A DNA stretch of 64,000 nucleotides from Gigaspora margarita (taxonomy: Eukaryota; Glomeromycota; Glomeromycetes; Diversisporales; Gigasporaceae), in assembly GCA_009809945.1 (NCBI GenBank), contig WTPW01001276.1, positions 46,238 through 110,237 of the forward strand. Reading direction: 5' to 3'. Positions 33,350-46,315 of the stretch are shown in pieces. Numbering within the stretch: position 1 is the stretch's first letter; each line of letters begins with the position of its first letter. The position numbers were made by a program, and so were the translations under genes. Below the pieces are notes generated by a model, which was not told the DNA's origin, ran no database searches, and saw nothing but the letters and a program-made list of their open reading frames with translations.

Positions 33350-35255
33350 TAAAAAAAACTCTTCTCTGTACATCATTGCAAATCGTAAAAACAAACAAAC
33401 AAACAGCAGAAAGTTTGACACACCCTCGCACGGCACATATATTTTAAGTGATTAATTAACTCTTAGCATCGTTTGCAACCTACCATCATCCCACTCCACA
33501 ATCGCTAGGAAAAGAAACCGAACAACAGCCTTTGGCACACCAACTTCTTTCGAAAATTTGTTGCTAACTTTGTCGGTAACACATCATTCTTGTACACAAA
33601 TAGAAAAGTTCACAACATGGACCACATGGAAACAGACCTTCCGAATCCTCAATATCACGATACTTAACGTCTGACAAAAAAAACCCGTAATATACAACCT
33701 CTCCATAATGAAAATGTAATTTTTACTTCCCCTATTCCCGCTATAGAAAATGCAGCAAAAAGTGGCGATTCCAGTTTACCTCCTCAAAATTTAGAAATGA
33801 CATCATCACTATGTCTAGCAACAAAACAAACCGAATCGGGTGAGAACCTGAACCAGATTCCGGCACCCTTGCCCCTTTTAGAAAATCCCCAGATCTTAAC
33901 TGATAAAAATTCCCATGAGGTCCTGATCCCCTGCGGACCCTCTGAAATTGATGATAATCCAATCTTCACTGATAACCAAAACAAGGATGGTGAGAATCTG
34001 ACTCACACTGTTACCCAAAGTGAGAATATTATGGATAACGATCAACAGGATGTACTATCAATTGGCACTATTCTAGATGATGCACCTACCCCAAAACTTA
34101 TAGCCAAGCACTAACCGGAGATAATGCCCCACGTCGTAAACAAAACCCAGAACTAACCATATTAATCGACAAGTGGACCAACCAATTCAAATCAGAACTA
34201 GCTGAACTTAAAGAAACTTTATTTGACGCTATCTACTGGATATATGAAAAATCATTACTGCATTCGACAATCCAATCGAGCTGAGGAATTTGATCGACCA
34301 CAAAATGCAAACCAAACCAACCCTAGAATACATTCCTCAGGCAATAAATTTGAAGCTTAAACATAAAGACTGTGCATTTTTCTGCACTTTTACAAGAAAA
34401 CACGACACACGTCCTCATTACCAGCTACAATTTTAAGAACTGTTAAATGACGCAATTGCAAAATACAAACAAATACATAACGCACATTTGATCAACAAAG
34501 AAAACAAAGATCAAATATCAGATATGCTAAGGAAAAAATTGGCCCTGGACTTCTGGACCAACCTAAACTTCACTACTATTGACACATACGAAATTACCCG
34601 CTATACTCTCTATATAGCCAGATTTGCAAAAATAAAAACCACCTTGGATTTCGATACTATACGTACAGTAGCAGACGAAGCCCATACCAAACTTTTAACT
34701 GACTTACCGGACCTGCTGAGAACATCCCTCTACAAATACAAAAAATCTTACCATTCCACCTCCCCTCACTAACAGAAAACATGTACGAGTGGTAGCAATT
34801 ACATTAAGACAACACTACAGGTTCGAGCGACTACCTGATGCTTACATTGCCAACCAGCGTGAATCACTTCCAGAACTCCCAGGATGGCTAAATAAAGAAA
34901 CCCGGAAGTTATTCCTGATCAAAGACAGAGCTGACCTAAAAAAAGTATATGGATACAAACAATAATTGCAGCAATATTATATCTTCTCTAAGCTTCCAGA
35001 CTCATACTTCGAACTACCACCCAAAAAAATTCTTCTCCCTTTGACCCCACAAGAACTTACTCCTTGCTTTAGAGGGCAATTCCCTTTTTTCCCTAGAGAC
35101 GCAGACCATTTTAAGGAACAAGTCAACAAACTGAGAACGGTTTACGCTTTCGAAAGGCTCCCCAATGACTATCTCATCAGCAAAAAATGTCTACCAATTG
35201 ATCCGAATAACCTCGCATTAAACACTCAATTTACTTTCCCTATTAGATTAGAAAG
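33350..35255 (+). pseudogene. LINE ORF1 relic, 5' part of a LINE
   Basis: A likely 5' UTR (about 33,350-33,616) leads to an ATG at 33,617. The frame has an in-frame TAA at 33,665, continues to about 34,114, shifts (the continuation 'QALTGDNAPRRKQNPELTIL' is in another frame), then runs with further stops to about 35,255. Pieces such as KLPDSYFELPPKK and FERLPNDYLISKK are echoed by the ORF1 of the LINE at 40.5-49.7 kb (PSVYFDLPPKKQFLP, KLLPNDYFSIKLPLL). ORF1 proteins of such LINEs bind the element RNA. The endonuclease/RT part is absent, so the copy is truncated at its 3' side, which is unusual for target-primed insertion. Confidence 0.7.
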
Positions 35256-35690
35256 AGGAGGATCTTGTATTTGTTGATTAGAAGGAGGAAAAGGATCCTG
35301 CATTTGTTGAATAGGAAGAGGAGATCTTTGCATTTGTTAAATAAGAGGAGGAGGGCCTTGCATTTGTAATTAGAAGGAGGGCCCTGCATTTGTTGATTGG
35401 GATGGAGATTCTTGCATTTGTTGATTAGGACGAGAACAAGGGGAATTTACTCTTTGTGGAGTATATAAACCTTGAGATATAACTGGTACACTACGATCGT
35501 CACCAATCTTTATACTTGCCATACGTAAAATAGTAACATCAATGGAAGCTTCAGAAGTTACAAAAGACTAGGCTTGTTGAGGTTGACCATAATCTTTATA
35601 ACTTCTGTCAGAAAAATGCTAGTTGGCAGGTAATGAAGCATGACATTCTCTATAATATAGCTTCTGGCCTTCTTGAGGGTACCCGCCTGG
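35256..35690 (-). pseudogene. Host-gene-like exon fragment with Q/P-rich repeats
   Basis: On the minus strand, about 35,690-35,400 encodes a non-repetitive stretch (GYPQEGQKLYYREC..., SEASIDVTILRMASIKIGDD) interrupted by two TAG codons where CAG would fit. It runs into a tandem repeat (35,430-35,256) of about 27-36 bp encoding NQQMQ.PP-type peptides. It looks like a piece of a low-complexity host gene captured or duplicated next to the ORF1 relic. Not recognised. Confidence 0.45.
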
Positions 35691-36089
35691 TTTGCTTTTT
35701 TTTTTTATACCCTTTATTAATAGACAGTATTAGCTTTCAACTTTAGATTGACGTACTAAGATTCAGATCTTTAAGAATTTGAAATCTAAATACTGAGCTA
35801 AGTATAATTATTTTTTTTATTTTTTATTTATTGTTCTGTTTATTTACTTTTTTCTTTAAACTGAACAGACTTGATGTGCAATCAAATATGTTTGATGAAG
35901 GTTCTTCGATGTGAAAAATAAATCTCAACAATATTCTATTCATGAGTCAGGTTCCGAAATAGGAGTGAAAATTTAATAGGCATAGTATATGTAAAAAAGT
36001 TATATGTAACTATAGGGTAACTAATACTTTTGTATGATATATAATACAAGTATTAAACTTCGTTATAGCAAAATCCCAAACTAGTTTTA

Positions 36090-36531
36090 GAAATTTGGAA
36101 TTCGGCACTTGAAATTATCGGGTTGAGTTATATTTCTATACAGTATATTAAAAAATTTCAGAACTTGTAGCACTTTTAGTTAAGTATTAGTATCTTGAAA
36201 TAATTTTTATTTTGAATCTTTAGCTAATAATTTTTTTTTCTTTGTAGAACATAGCATTAGCATTAATTATACAGGACAGAATTTCACTATGAATGCATTA
36301 ATTAGGATTCAGTAGTTTTGAATTTGGCACTTGACGAAATTATCAGATTTGGGTTATATCCTTATACAGTATATTAAAGCGATAACATAGAAGAATCAAG
36401 AATTTCAGAATTTGAATTACTTTAAATAAATATAAAGGTAATATTGGGATTCTTATTTTGAATTTTTAGCTAACAATTTTTTTTTTCTTTGCATTATCTA
36501 TTAGAATACAGCATTAGTATTAATCATACAA
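36090..36531. repeat. Tandem duplication of about 230 bp
   Basis: 'ttggaattcggcacttgaaa' (36,090) with its downstream words 'tacagtatattaaa', 'tttcagaa(c/t)ttg', 'agctaa(t/c)aatttttttt' and 'cattag(c/t)attaat' is repeated from about 36,317. The copies are clearly diverged. No coding potential. Confidence 0.65.
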
Positions 36532-36969
36532 GAATTATTTAGATTGTGAATTATGGTATAAATGGATAGTATTTCATCACTAATGTATTAATAGATAGGA
36601 TTTATTAGTAATAAGGGTTCACAAAAAGGGCCAAATATTCAAAAAATCAAAGCAAAGTTCACATAAGTTTGAAGCATGAAATAATAACGTACTGCCCCAT
36701 CATATTGTATACTTAAACCTTAATTATATTCAATAACCATCGCACATACTTAAGTTGACAATAAAGGTTCAATCTTTGTAAGATTGTTCTTGACATTAAA
36801 CCTGTTTAATTATTTTATATGTTAATCAATACTGTATTTTCATGAAATACAAATGGGCATTATTTAGAAAATTGCTTCATCTTAAAAAAGGCAAGGCTTC
36901 AAAATAATGCCCATGCATGTTCCTAAATCATGCGCATCCCATAAAACAGTACTAGTTATCTCTTTGCAT

Positions 36970-37107
36970 AGCTACTTGTATACAGTTGACCTTCTCAAAA
37001 TCGGTATGTGTGATGGACAGGTTTTGTATTAGTTTTGAGAGGTTAGACCAATTATAACAGGTTATCAGTTTTGATAGGATCAATTTTAAGAGAGTCAACT
37101 ATATAAT
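36970..37107. mobile_element. Small MITE
   Basis: 'atacagttgaccttctcaaa' at about 36,971 is inverted as 'ttttaagagagtcaactata' at about 37,089. About 137 bp, non-coding. The rest of 35.7-37.4 kb shows no gene. Confidence 0.55.
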
Positions 37108-38408
37108 GCACATAGTTGTTACTTAGAAAAACAGGTATTAAAAATTCAATCTTTGTTTCGAAATAACATCCTTGCGTGTACACTAATTAATGCACATATA
37201 CTTAAAATAATGTGAAGATGGGCATTGTACAATAATTAGAAGGCTAGTATCAGTATAATTTATCTTTACAACTTAGAAACATAATTTTTGATATATAACG
37301 ATAAATATTCACAAATTGAAATTTGCCAATACTTCTTAATCGTCTCAATATTTATAATAAAAATATAAACTATTGTTTTTTAATAGCAAATAGCAATAAA
37401 AATGTATTTTTGATAGTATTTTTTCTGACATTTATGAGGAGCTAAAAAGCTTAAATAATGAAATTTCTATACTTGAAGAAATTTATTTGACAGATTATAA
37501 CTCAGATAAAAAATCTAACCATGAAACAAATAAACTTAGTATAAGTAAAACTAAAACTTTGTCAGCATTATTATGTGTATATGTATGTTGATAATTTTTT
37601 TACTGCTGATCAGGTCAAACAGTTTCACAAAATATATACACTTTATCCAATGCGTACATTAATGAAAAATGAAAAAAAAAACTATGAAAAGAGATTAGAT
37701 AAAAGGGATGATAATGTATTTTTAACAAAATTAAACCAATCCTGCTATTGTATCCAAAGATGTTTTTTAAATATTAATCAGCAGGTAGCACTTAAAAGAT
37801 ATCAAGAAATGAAGGCAATGTCTCAAAATGAATCAAATTTATGTTTACTTGGAATTATCAATGCTAGTATGCATGCTACAGAATTTAAAAATGGAATTCA
37901 AAAAAAATATTTAACTACTAAATATAAATTTGAAAGCATTTCAATTTGTCAAAGTGCATGGTATTTAATTTATAATATTCAAAAAAAAAGATAGAAAAAT
38001 TTACGTGCGCATTATCAAACATCTGGTCTAGCACCAAAAATTCATGGTTTAACAGGATGTGTTAGCAACAATACAATTTTTTTTACAAGTATATTAAATG
38101 TGCTTAAGTTTATTATAAACTTTGCCAATCATCATGAACTCCCCTCACCTGATAAAGCAATTTAATTGATAAATATATATCTAATATATATTTATAACAT
38201 ATACTGCAGTAATATCTGAGTATTTTTTAAGTTGTTAGCTTTTTACAATACTACTATATTTTTGGCATATAAATTTATATGCTAGCAGTTTAAGAAATAA
38301 ATTTTTTAAATATAATATATTAGTTCATATAGGGTTGTTGGGTTATTTTTAAAATTTCATATTGTAAAAACCAAAATATTAACTTTGTATGGCCTTAGTG
38401 TATATTTT

Positions 38409-39408
38409 TTTCTGTTTTATAACTGAGACCTTGTTCTTTATCATTTTATTGAATTAATATTATCACATGCAGAAGAGAATAATATTATAATATTTCTGTG
38501 ACAAAAATCAGGTAATTTTTTAAGGGGGAGGAGAGTAAAAAATATTGAAATTATATATAGAAACCTGACCAAATCTATATTAAAGATGGGGGGAGGGGGG
38601 TAGATCTCTAATTAAAAAAAACAGGTGATTAATGATACAGCCCTAAAAAAAAAAAAAACTCAGACTTCATGATAGCTTTCTGCTACCCTTAATCTTTATC
38701 TGAGGCCTAACTATTAGCTAAACAAAGTTACGAATAATTTGTCAGACTTCAAAAATAAAAATTGTTAATATCATAAACCCAGTTCAAATTTAACCAGCCC
38801 AGGTCCCAGTATGTTAAATAAAAAGCAGTTATATAAACCAGACTGCTTAAACCAAGAGCTTCTAGAATCTTTTTCAAGTAGTTTTTTCAAGAGTCTCACA
38901 TGTCAGTTCACGTTACTTGTTTCCAAGCCACTTGTGATAATCGTATCCAATATGGTCAGTGTCTTTCCTTTTTAAAAGCAGTAAATACTGCAGATCTTTT
39001 GGAGGGGGTACACCAAATCGCTCACTTTTTTGAAAATTCTTCACAAACTAGCGATACTAAAAAAAAATTTACTTGTTTCCAAAGTAAGGACAGTGGTTCT
39101 TCCTATAAAGTCCCATTTTCATCAGAGAGCCGCCAAGTACTTGTTTCCAAACCCCAGCCATTTTGGTGAGTGATAAGCTCTAAACTTGTTAGCAGGTAGT
39201 TTATGAACTTTATCTCTAAATGACAAGCGCCAAGACCGAGATGGTGAGTGACAAACTCTAAAGCTATTAGCAGATACTCAGTTAACTGTATCTTTAAATA
39301 ATAGCTGCCATAGTATATGTTTTCTAGTTTTTTTACTGTTTCTTCAAAACTTTACTTCTGAAGTATTAGCGTATTTGTTGGTACAGGTGATCAGCAGATA
39401 GAGTTATA
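38409..39408 (-). mobile_element. Non-tRNA retroelement, family copy 2
   Basis: Exactly 1,000 bp between copies of CCTTAGTGTATATTTT (38,393-38,408 and 39,409-39,424), with the T-rich end at left. It is homologous to 3,244-4,090 throughout, plus an inserted foldback arm at about 38,490-38,645. The internal dimer of about 75 bp is present at about 39,165-39,305. It interrupts the transposon gene at 37.4-50.9 kb. Confidence 0.8.
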
Positions 39409-40111
39409 CCTTAGTGTATATTTTGTTACAAATTTATAATAAAGAATGCTTTTATATTAGCATTATAATTATTACTAAATTATTTATATATTTAGAGCAT
39501 AGTTTTCGAGATGATACTCATGAAATAATTTATTTACCAGCATGTGAAAGTAAGCAATCATTATATCGAATCTATAATAGTTTAGAATACAATAAAATAA
39601 ATGATATTAGTTTGTTAAGCTTTTGCGTATTTGGAAACAATATTTTTCCAGAATTCAATTTATGATAGCATGTAGTGATCTATGCATGCTTTGTAAACAA
39701 AGACATTTTGAAGCTAAATATTGAAAAAATTTCAAAAATTGAATAAATGAATAGCTCATTATAATTGGGCATATTTAGAATGTGAAAACTATAGATAATT
39801 TAATTGTATAAATTTTAATTTAATTGTACTTATTTAACTATATATTTAATAATAATTATATTTTAAAAATTGTATTGCTAGTACTAAAATAGCTTTAAAT
39901 TCTACTAATACTAACTTTTCATGGCCTGGAATTCCAAACTCAATTGACATTAAAAATCATGTGTCATAGGATTTTGCGAAGAATGTACAAATTCCTTACT
40001 CTTCACAGCAGAAAAAGACTTCATATTTCAAATCACTTTATAAAATCAAAATATTTGGTGTGTATGAAGAAGCAATACCATGGCAGATAATTTAATTAAT
40101 AATAATTTATA

Positions 40112-40430
40112 CCGTAAATTCTCGAAATAGCGGGCAGGGGCGCACTATTTTGACTACATGCACACTATTTCGAGTACACCCATGGGCATTATTTTAAAAC
40201 AAAAGTTGATTTTTAATAAAATAAAAAAAAAAACATATAAATAAAAAAAATTAAATATAAAAAAATAATAAAAAATTAAAAGAAAATGTGGATTTGACAA
40301 GTAATAATTCTATATTGGGTGTGCATTATTTCGGGTCGCGCATGGGCATTATTTTGAATCTGCATATGCTATTTTTAGGGGGTGCAAATTTCGAATTAAC
40401 GCCCATGCCCGCTATTTCGAGAATTTACGG
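40112..40430. mobile_element. Mariner-like MITE with TA duplication
   Basis: CCGTAAATTCTCGAAATAGC at the left end is perfectly inverted at the right end over about 25 bp, and TA flanks both ends (40,110-40,111 and 40,431-40,432). 'catgggcattattt' recurs inside. TA duplication and size fit a Tc1/mariner-type MITE. It lies within the split transposon gene. Confidence 0.78.
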
Positions 40431-41042
40431 TAGTTATACAAGCAGAGTTCTAGACAAATTAAATTCAAATTATTTTGATTATGAAAAATTATTATTTTTT
40501 TTTTTTTTTAAGATAAGGCCTTTCTCATATTTTTATTAAGTAATTTATATAAAAGGTTGTTTAATAGCAATAACTTAAATTGTACAGTGACAAATATATA
40601 TAAATTACATGCAAGAATAAAAGCTCAGACTAATTTATCTGTGATCTAAACCTACTAGAGTGATCAAGACTCATCTAGATTTGAATAGTTAAATATGATT
40701 AGTAGGGATACTTTATTTGATCCACATAGTGAACCAAATATTGATTTTGCAGATTGCCTGCTCTATTAGCAGGCATGTATTATTTTCTAAGTGTAACTGG
40801 TCAGAGAATCCGCAGAGGCAGCTATAAGTAGATACTATGTGTTGATAGGGTTTAGTATAAAAGAGATGGTGTGCTGATAGTGATTGAGTATAGTTGTATT
40901 TGAGTATAATATTTTAGTCTTTTTCCATTAAGTGAATGTAGAACAGTATGGCTTCTATATTTATTCATAAATCAGATATTTCAAGAAAATCTTGATAACT
41001 ATCTAAAAAGCTTGCTTGTAGGGGATGTTGAAGGGTTGTAAT

Positions 41043-41442
41043 TAGAGTGCGAGAAAAAAAGCCCGGTTGATTTCAGATATTTTGAAGGCTATAAAAGCAG
41101 TGTTCTACAATTGGTACTTAAGTCAAAATCAGTATATGTACTTAGTATGATAAACATACTTTTAGCAAATGGACTCCATTTGTTTCTCTCACACACCTGC
41201 TGCCAGTAACAAGCCTTCAAAGTTGAATGGGCCTGGGCCCAACCCGTTTAGGCCCAGCCCATTCAACTTTGAAGGCTTGTTACTGGCAGCAGGTGAGAGA
41301 AACAAATGGAGTCCATTTGCTAAAAGTGTGTTTATTATACTAAATACATATACTGATTTCGACTTAAGTACCAATTGTGGAACACTGCTTTTATAGCCTT
41401 CAAAATTTCTGAAATCAACTGGGCTTTTTTTCCCACACCCTA
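41043..41442. mobile_element. Near-perfect 400-bp palindrome MITE inside the LINE
   Basis: Arms of about 185-190 bp are almost identical in inverted orientation around a short GC-rich centre (GGGCCTGGGCCC to GGCCCAGCCC, about 41,229-41,264). An 8-bp duplication GTTGTAAT flanks it (41,035-41,042 and 41,443-41,450). The 8-bp duplication suggests hAT-type mobilisation. The 60-75-codon frames on each strand are mirror images from the palindrome, not genes. Confidence 0.82.
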
Positions 41443-41999
41443 GTTGTAATGATTGAATTAGAAGGACCAGAATCAGTCCTCTAATAGTAGAGTATAAGAA
41501 GTAGGAATTTAGAAATGTAGGAGTAGGATTAAAGGATGGGTGTGTGTGGATTGCTCATATAAGATCCATCAGTTGACAAGGGGATAAGTCTGTATCTGCA
41601 CTTTGTATAACTTTTGATATAGCTGAGTGTATAATTTGATAAAGAAGAGAGGTATTTTGGCATGTTAGCCAGTGAGTAGGAGATGCAGAAAGACTACAGT
41701 GAAAGCAGTTAAGTGAGAGAAATGTGTTGGGGAGTATGCTATAAAATGTGAGTAGGTAGGCAGGTTGTTAAAAAGGTTTTTGATTTTGAAGGATTTAAAG
41801 TGATTCAGTTAAGGATTTGTGAAATTGTTGGAACTTTTTTGATTGTTATTAAAGTAGAACCAGGTGGCATTCCAGTCTATGAAGTGTGAAAAGTGTGCCC
41901 ACTCTGAAGTATGCTTCTGTGAGAACTACATTGCAATGATATGTGCTTTGCATATGTTTTTAATGAAGCATCTAGTAGACCCTTCTACTGGGTGCTTCT

Positions 42000-42700
42000 T
42001 CTATTGCAAGAAAAAGAAGGGGTTATGAATGTTGGCATGATTGAAAAGCAGTTTGTGTGCACTGGAATAGTTTCTGGCTAAAAGGTCTGCTTGGTTGTTG
42101 AAGCTATTGTCTGCATGTGCTTTGACCTTATGCAGATTCAGCTTAATATTAAATGCATGAGTAGTATCCAAAAGTGTATACCAAATAGGCCAGGAGTTAA
42201 ACTTGTAGTATTTGGAGGATTGTCTAGAAATTGATCTAAGCTTGTTATATTTGGAGATGACAGACTAGAAGTTTGTAAAGATATCTATAGTAGAGTTGCG
42301 TGGTACTGTTGAGATAGCTAAAAGATTAGCTAGGAGTTCTGCTTTGTAAGCAGATGGCCAGTTTTGCAATTGGGCTATGAACTTGTGAACTATCTGGTCA
42401 TTATGAATTTGTACTCAGCCAATGACCATAGAGTATTGGTTGGTTCCAATATCTATGACTAAGCTGTCTGTATAGAATATGAAATTTTGTTGATTAATAT
42501 TAGTATTTGCAATTTGACAGAGGTCCTGTGAGGCAGGGTTGTCCTGAAAAAGAACTAAAGTAAAAGAGTCTATAATGTATATTGTAGAAGGAGGTATGAT
42601 AGTTATTGGCTGCTTAATTGCAGAAGAGTATATGAGATCAATATAATTTGCGTTGAACTTGAGCTGTTTGTTAATTAATCTTCTATCCAAGAATTGGGTA
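42000..42700 (-). pseudogene. LINE RNase H domain, broken
   Basis: FIFYTDSLVIDIGTNQYSM matches the first beta-strand Asp motif. Further motifs are AYKAELLA with the Glu, DIFTN where an Asp is expected, and KVKAHADNSFNNQADLLA with the late His/Asp. Interrupted by stops at about 42,415 and later. Confidence 0.6.
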
Positions 42701-43499
42701 AAAAGAGCTGCTAATACCTCTAGAATGCAATAGTTGAAAACCTGGTTAGAGTTGAGATAGTAGCCTGGGCAGCGAGAGCATTGTATTGGTAATAGAGGGT
42801 ACTAGTTGGCTGGAATAGGTTCATATTGTGTTGCCAGTGCGTAGTGGAGATTGTGTTATTTTTGCGGAATGTCTTCCGGACTTGTTCAATGATAATTTCA
42901 TTATTCTGAAGTATAAGCATCCAAGGTTTAAGGGATTTTGGTATGTGGTTTGTCTAGTAGGCAAATGGGTCAAAGCCTTGGAGTGATATAGTTGGTGTAA
43001 TAGTTCACTATTCATTGTGGGAAAGAATTGTATCTTTGAAATAAAAGAACTAGAGTGGTTTTCTACCAGTAGAGAAATGTAAAAGTTTAAAAAAAATGTG
43101 TTGCCATGTGAGTAGAGTTTTGTTGTCTGCAGAGCAAAGCTGCTCTAAATATAAAATTTGTTTGTGTCTAAGTTGCTACTTGAAGGTGCTGTATTTGGAA
43201 TGTTTGCTAAGGATACTTTCGAGAGGAGTGCAGCTATTTTCAATTGTTTGTGCCCATAGGATGTTGGAGTTGGCCTGTACTGTAATTTCCATGTAATTAA
43301 GAAGTTGAATGATCTTGAAGTTGGTTGTGTGTCTATCAGGACTATCAATTATTGGCTGTGTATGTTGTAGAATATTGGTCGCCAACTATAAGTTGTTTTG
43401 TAGTTGCTAGAGTCTAATATGAGTGGTTATACCTAACGTAGAGATATTGTTGAGTCTAAGCAGAAGATTGCTAATATGGTGTTGCAGTTGTATGTCCCA

Positions 43500-45400
43500 T
43501 ATGTTACGAATGTTGTATAGGTTGTGGTTTAATATTGTACTATTGGAAGTGGATCGGGATAGGTGGGACTTGTGCTTTGCAATAGTTAAGTACTTGCTCA
43601 AGATTTTATTGCATGTTGATAGGAGAGTATAATGTTATATAGGCAGTATTCTATGGTTGGAATGATAACTGTATTAATGACATATGCTATTTGTTTGTTA
43701 GTTATGTTTTTAGTACTGCCACTGTTAGCCAGATTCAGAGCTTCCTCCTATATTAGTTTGGTTTGGGCAGTTTGCTTATTGTTAAGTGTGAACCAACAAT
43801 CTAAAAATTTGAAGTGCTGGTTTTTTGTAATCGAGTTAAGAGTATAGTTGTAAAATTGTATAGTGGTCATTGCAGTATGTTTCATGATGAAGATGGATTT
43901 GCTTGGATTGACTTGTATATCTGCCATCTGATAGAAGGAAGTTGCAGATTCAATAATTTCCTCTAGTTTATCTTTGGATTGGGTAATCCATAGAGTATCA
44001 TTCATATAGGCTAATATCAATATGGACGTATGAAGATGATTTCTGTATAAATGTGTGAGGCTAGTTTGCCACGATATGGCAAGGTTGTATTCTGAGTAGT
44101 GTGATGAAATATGGGTGATCAGGGGGTCATAATATATTCTTCAGAGAAGTGGAGTAATTGTTTTCCCTTGGTCAATACTATTCTTGACAAAGTAATGGTT
44201 GATGAGACCAAAATTAGTAATAATCTGATTTGTTTGGTCAAAGAGAAGGTTTATAATAATAGTAATTAGTTGTTGAGGCATTCTGATTCTGTGTAGGGAT
44301 TTTTGTAAAAGTTCGAGGTTAACAGAATCATATGCCTTGCTTATATCTTAAGATAGAAGCCAGAGTTAATTAGAGTTACAAGAGGCGTCTTCAATAATAT
44401 TATTAAGAATATGAATAGATATAGAAGTGGAGTTTTCTGGCAGAGTGACATAGTTGAACAGTGATAGAATGCTGTGTGTGGAAAAGATGTTGCTGAGATA
44501 GTTATTTAAGAGCTTGTATAAAGCTTTTTGATATGTTCTACTAGGCTTATAGGTCTTGTGTTGGGTAGATTGCCATCAAATATAGGCTTTTTGGATATTG
44601 GAAAGATGTAACTCTCTTTCCATTGCTTGGGTATGAATTGGGATCAGAGACTCCTATTAAAGAGTGATGTAATGGCTTGTATATAGTTAGAGCCTGTATG
44701 TTTTAGCATTTCATAACTGATTTCTGATGGCCCACATGCTTTATTGTTGGGCAGCTAGCTGAGTGTAGAGATTATTTTTTTTTGACTAAAGTCTTGTAGA
44801 ACTGTGTTATACCACTTGGAATTAATGGAGTGTTTAGAGCTATACTCATGTTGCCATTTGGATTCAAATAGGCTTTGGTTAATCTCTCAGGTTGCAGTCT
44901 AGTTGTCAAAGTGTTGTTGTATTTGTCTTTAATACGGGGTGGGTCTGTGATCATATCTCGCTTTGTTTTGATATTGTCAAATCTGACTGGGTCCTTGTAC
45001 TAGTCAAGAATGCTATTAAGCATTAAGTGGGTTTGGCAATGAGCTTGGAGCATCTCTTTTGAATTGAGTCTGTGATTTGTTGTTCAATTGGTTTGATGTT
45101 TTCAATATTACAAGCATGATATAGGTTTTTCTATTCCATATTGGCTTTGTTGATCCAATTAGGTAACTGTTAGTAAATGTGTAGTAATAGAGGTATCTAG
45201 AGCTGACATACTTGGTTCAGTTGACTAATACACGGGTTAAGATGATCTGGAATAGGCAGGTTCTAGTTTAGTGAGTGTTTAGTCTTTTTGATAATCTCAC
45301 TTAGTTTCTTGAGGCTCAAGTATAGATGTGTGACTGTAGAGGAGAATGTATATTAGAAGTTATGCATTGTGTATTTTTTGTTAGGAATATGCTGCCGAGT
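43500..45400 (-). pseudogene. LINE reverse transcriptase, inactive
   Basis: Recognisable RT pieces: NNKACGPSEISYEMLK (fingers) and the catalytic box as AYMND (about 43,997-44,011) where YADD is expected. After it comes DTLWITQSKDKLEEIIESA and NPSKS. Stops and shifts throughout. Confidence 0.65.
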
Positions 45401-45520
45401 GGCATTGTTAATACTGATTTGAATTTTGTATCATGTGGTCTCAAGAGATTCAGAAGTATTAATGCTTAGGGGTATGTTGTGAAGGCTAAGATTTGAGCTA
45501 ACTTGGTTTGTAAAATTCAT

Positions 45521-46315
45521 CTATCGGTTGTTGCCCATAGCCTTGTTATCAAAGACCCTTTTGTGAGTTCGTGTTTTGTATCTGATTTTGCCTTGGTAGG
45601 CATATGGGAAGAACCATCTAGATATTAGGATCTTGTGATCACTTTGGGTACATTTGTGAGAATCATCGATCTCATAGGAAGTGAGATATATCAATATGGG
45701 GTAATACACCCATATGTAATCAATTTGGCTACTATATCTTGAACTTTGCCATATGTTATCCTGTTTTTGAGTGTGTATGACTAGGTTGTACATGTTGTTG
45801 TAGGATAAAAATTGTAGGAGTTTGTATTTAATGGCCCCTGAGTAGATGTTGTCTGTAGAGGCATTGAAGTTTCCTATAACTATAGGAAGAAAGTTGAGCG
45901 ATATGGCCTGTCGTATCTATTTGATAATTTAATTCTGGGCTTCAAGTCATGCAGAGCGAATTGTCACTTGGAAGGTATGTAGAAATGATGCGAAATTTGA
46001 AGTTGTGCTTGAAAAATATATCAATAGCAATTGCATAATCTGAGTATGTGATAACCTTGTGTATGTGAGGGGCAAGGTCATTACTAATCATAATTGCAGT
46101 TCCAGCCTTAGGGTTTTTCAGACAGGCCTGAAGTATATATAGTGAGCAGTTTTAAATAATTTGGATATCAGGTATTTATTGAATAGGGATAATCTGGTTT
46201 CGGTTAGACCAGTAATATGAATTTGGTGCTCAAGGCAGTATTGTTTTCAAACTTGTTTTTTGAGATCTTGGTTGAAGCTCCAAACATTGTGAGTACATAT
46301 AAACAGGGCCAGGGG
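45521..46315 (-). pseudogene. LINE APE-type endonuclease, inactive
   Basis: Downstream of the MITE the frame reads HNVWSFNQDLKK, then ITGLTETRLS with the catalytic-type Glu, and VIGNFNA in place of the usual GDFN (about 45,862-45,880). The C-terminal SSQIDYIW and TQSDHKILIS motifs follow. The Asp-to-Asn change and several stops should abolish target nicking. Confidence 0.65.

Noticed and set aside
41169-41396. Overlapping frames on both strands with mirrored peptides
   Set aside because: They are caused by the near-perfect palindrome MITE.
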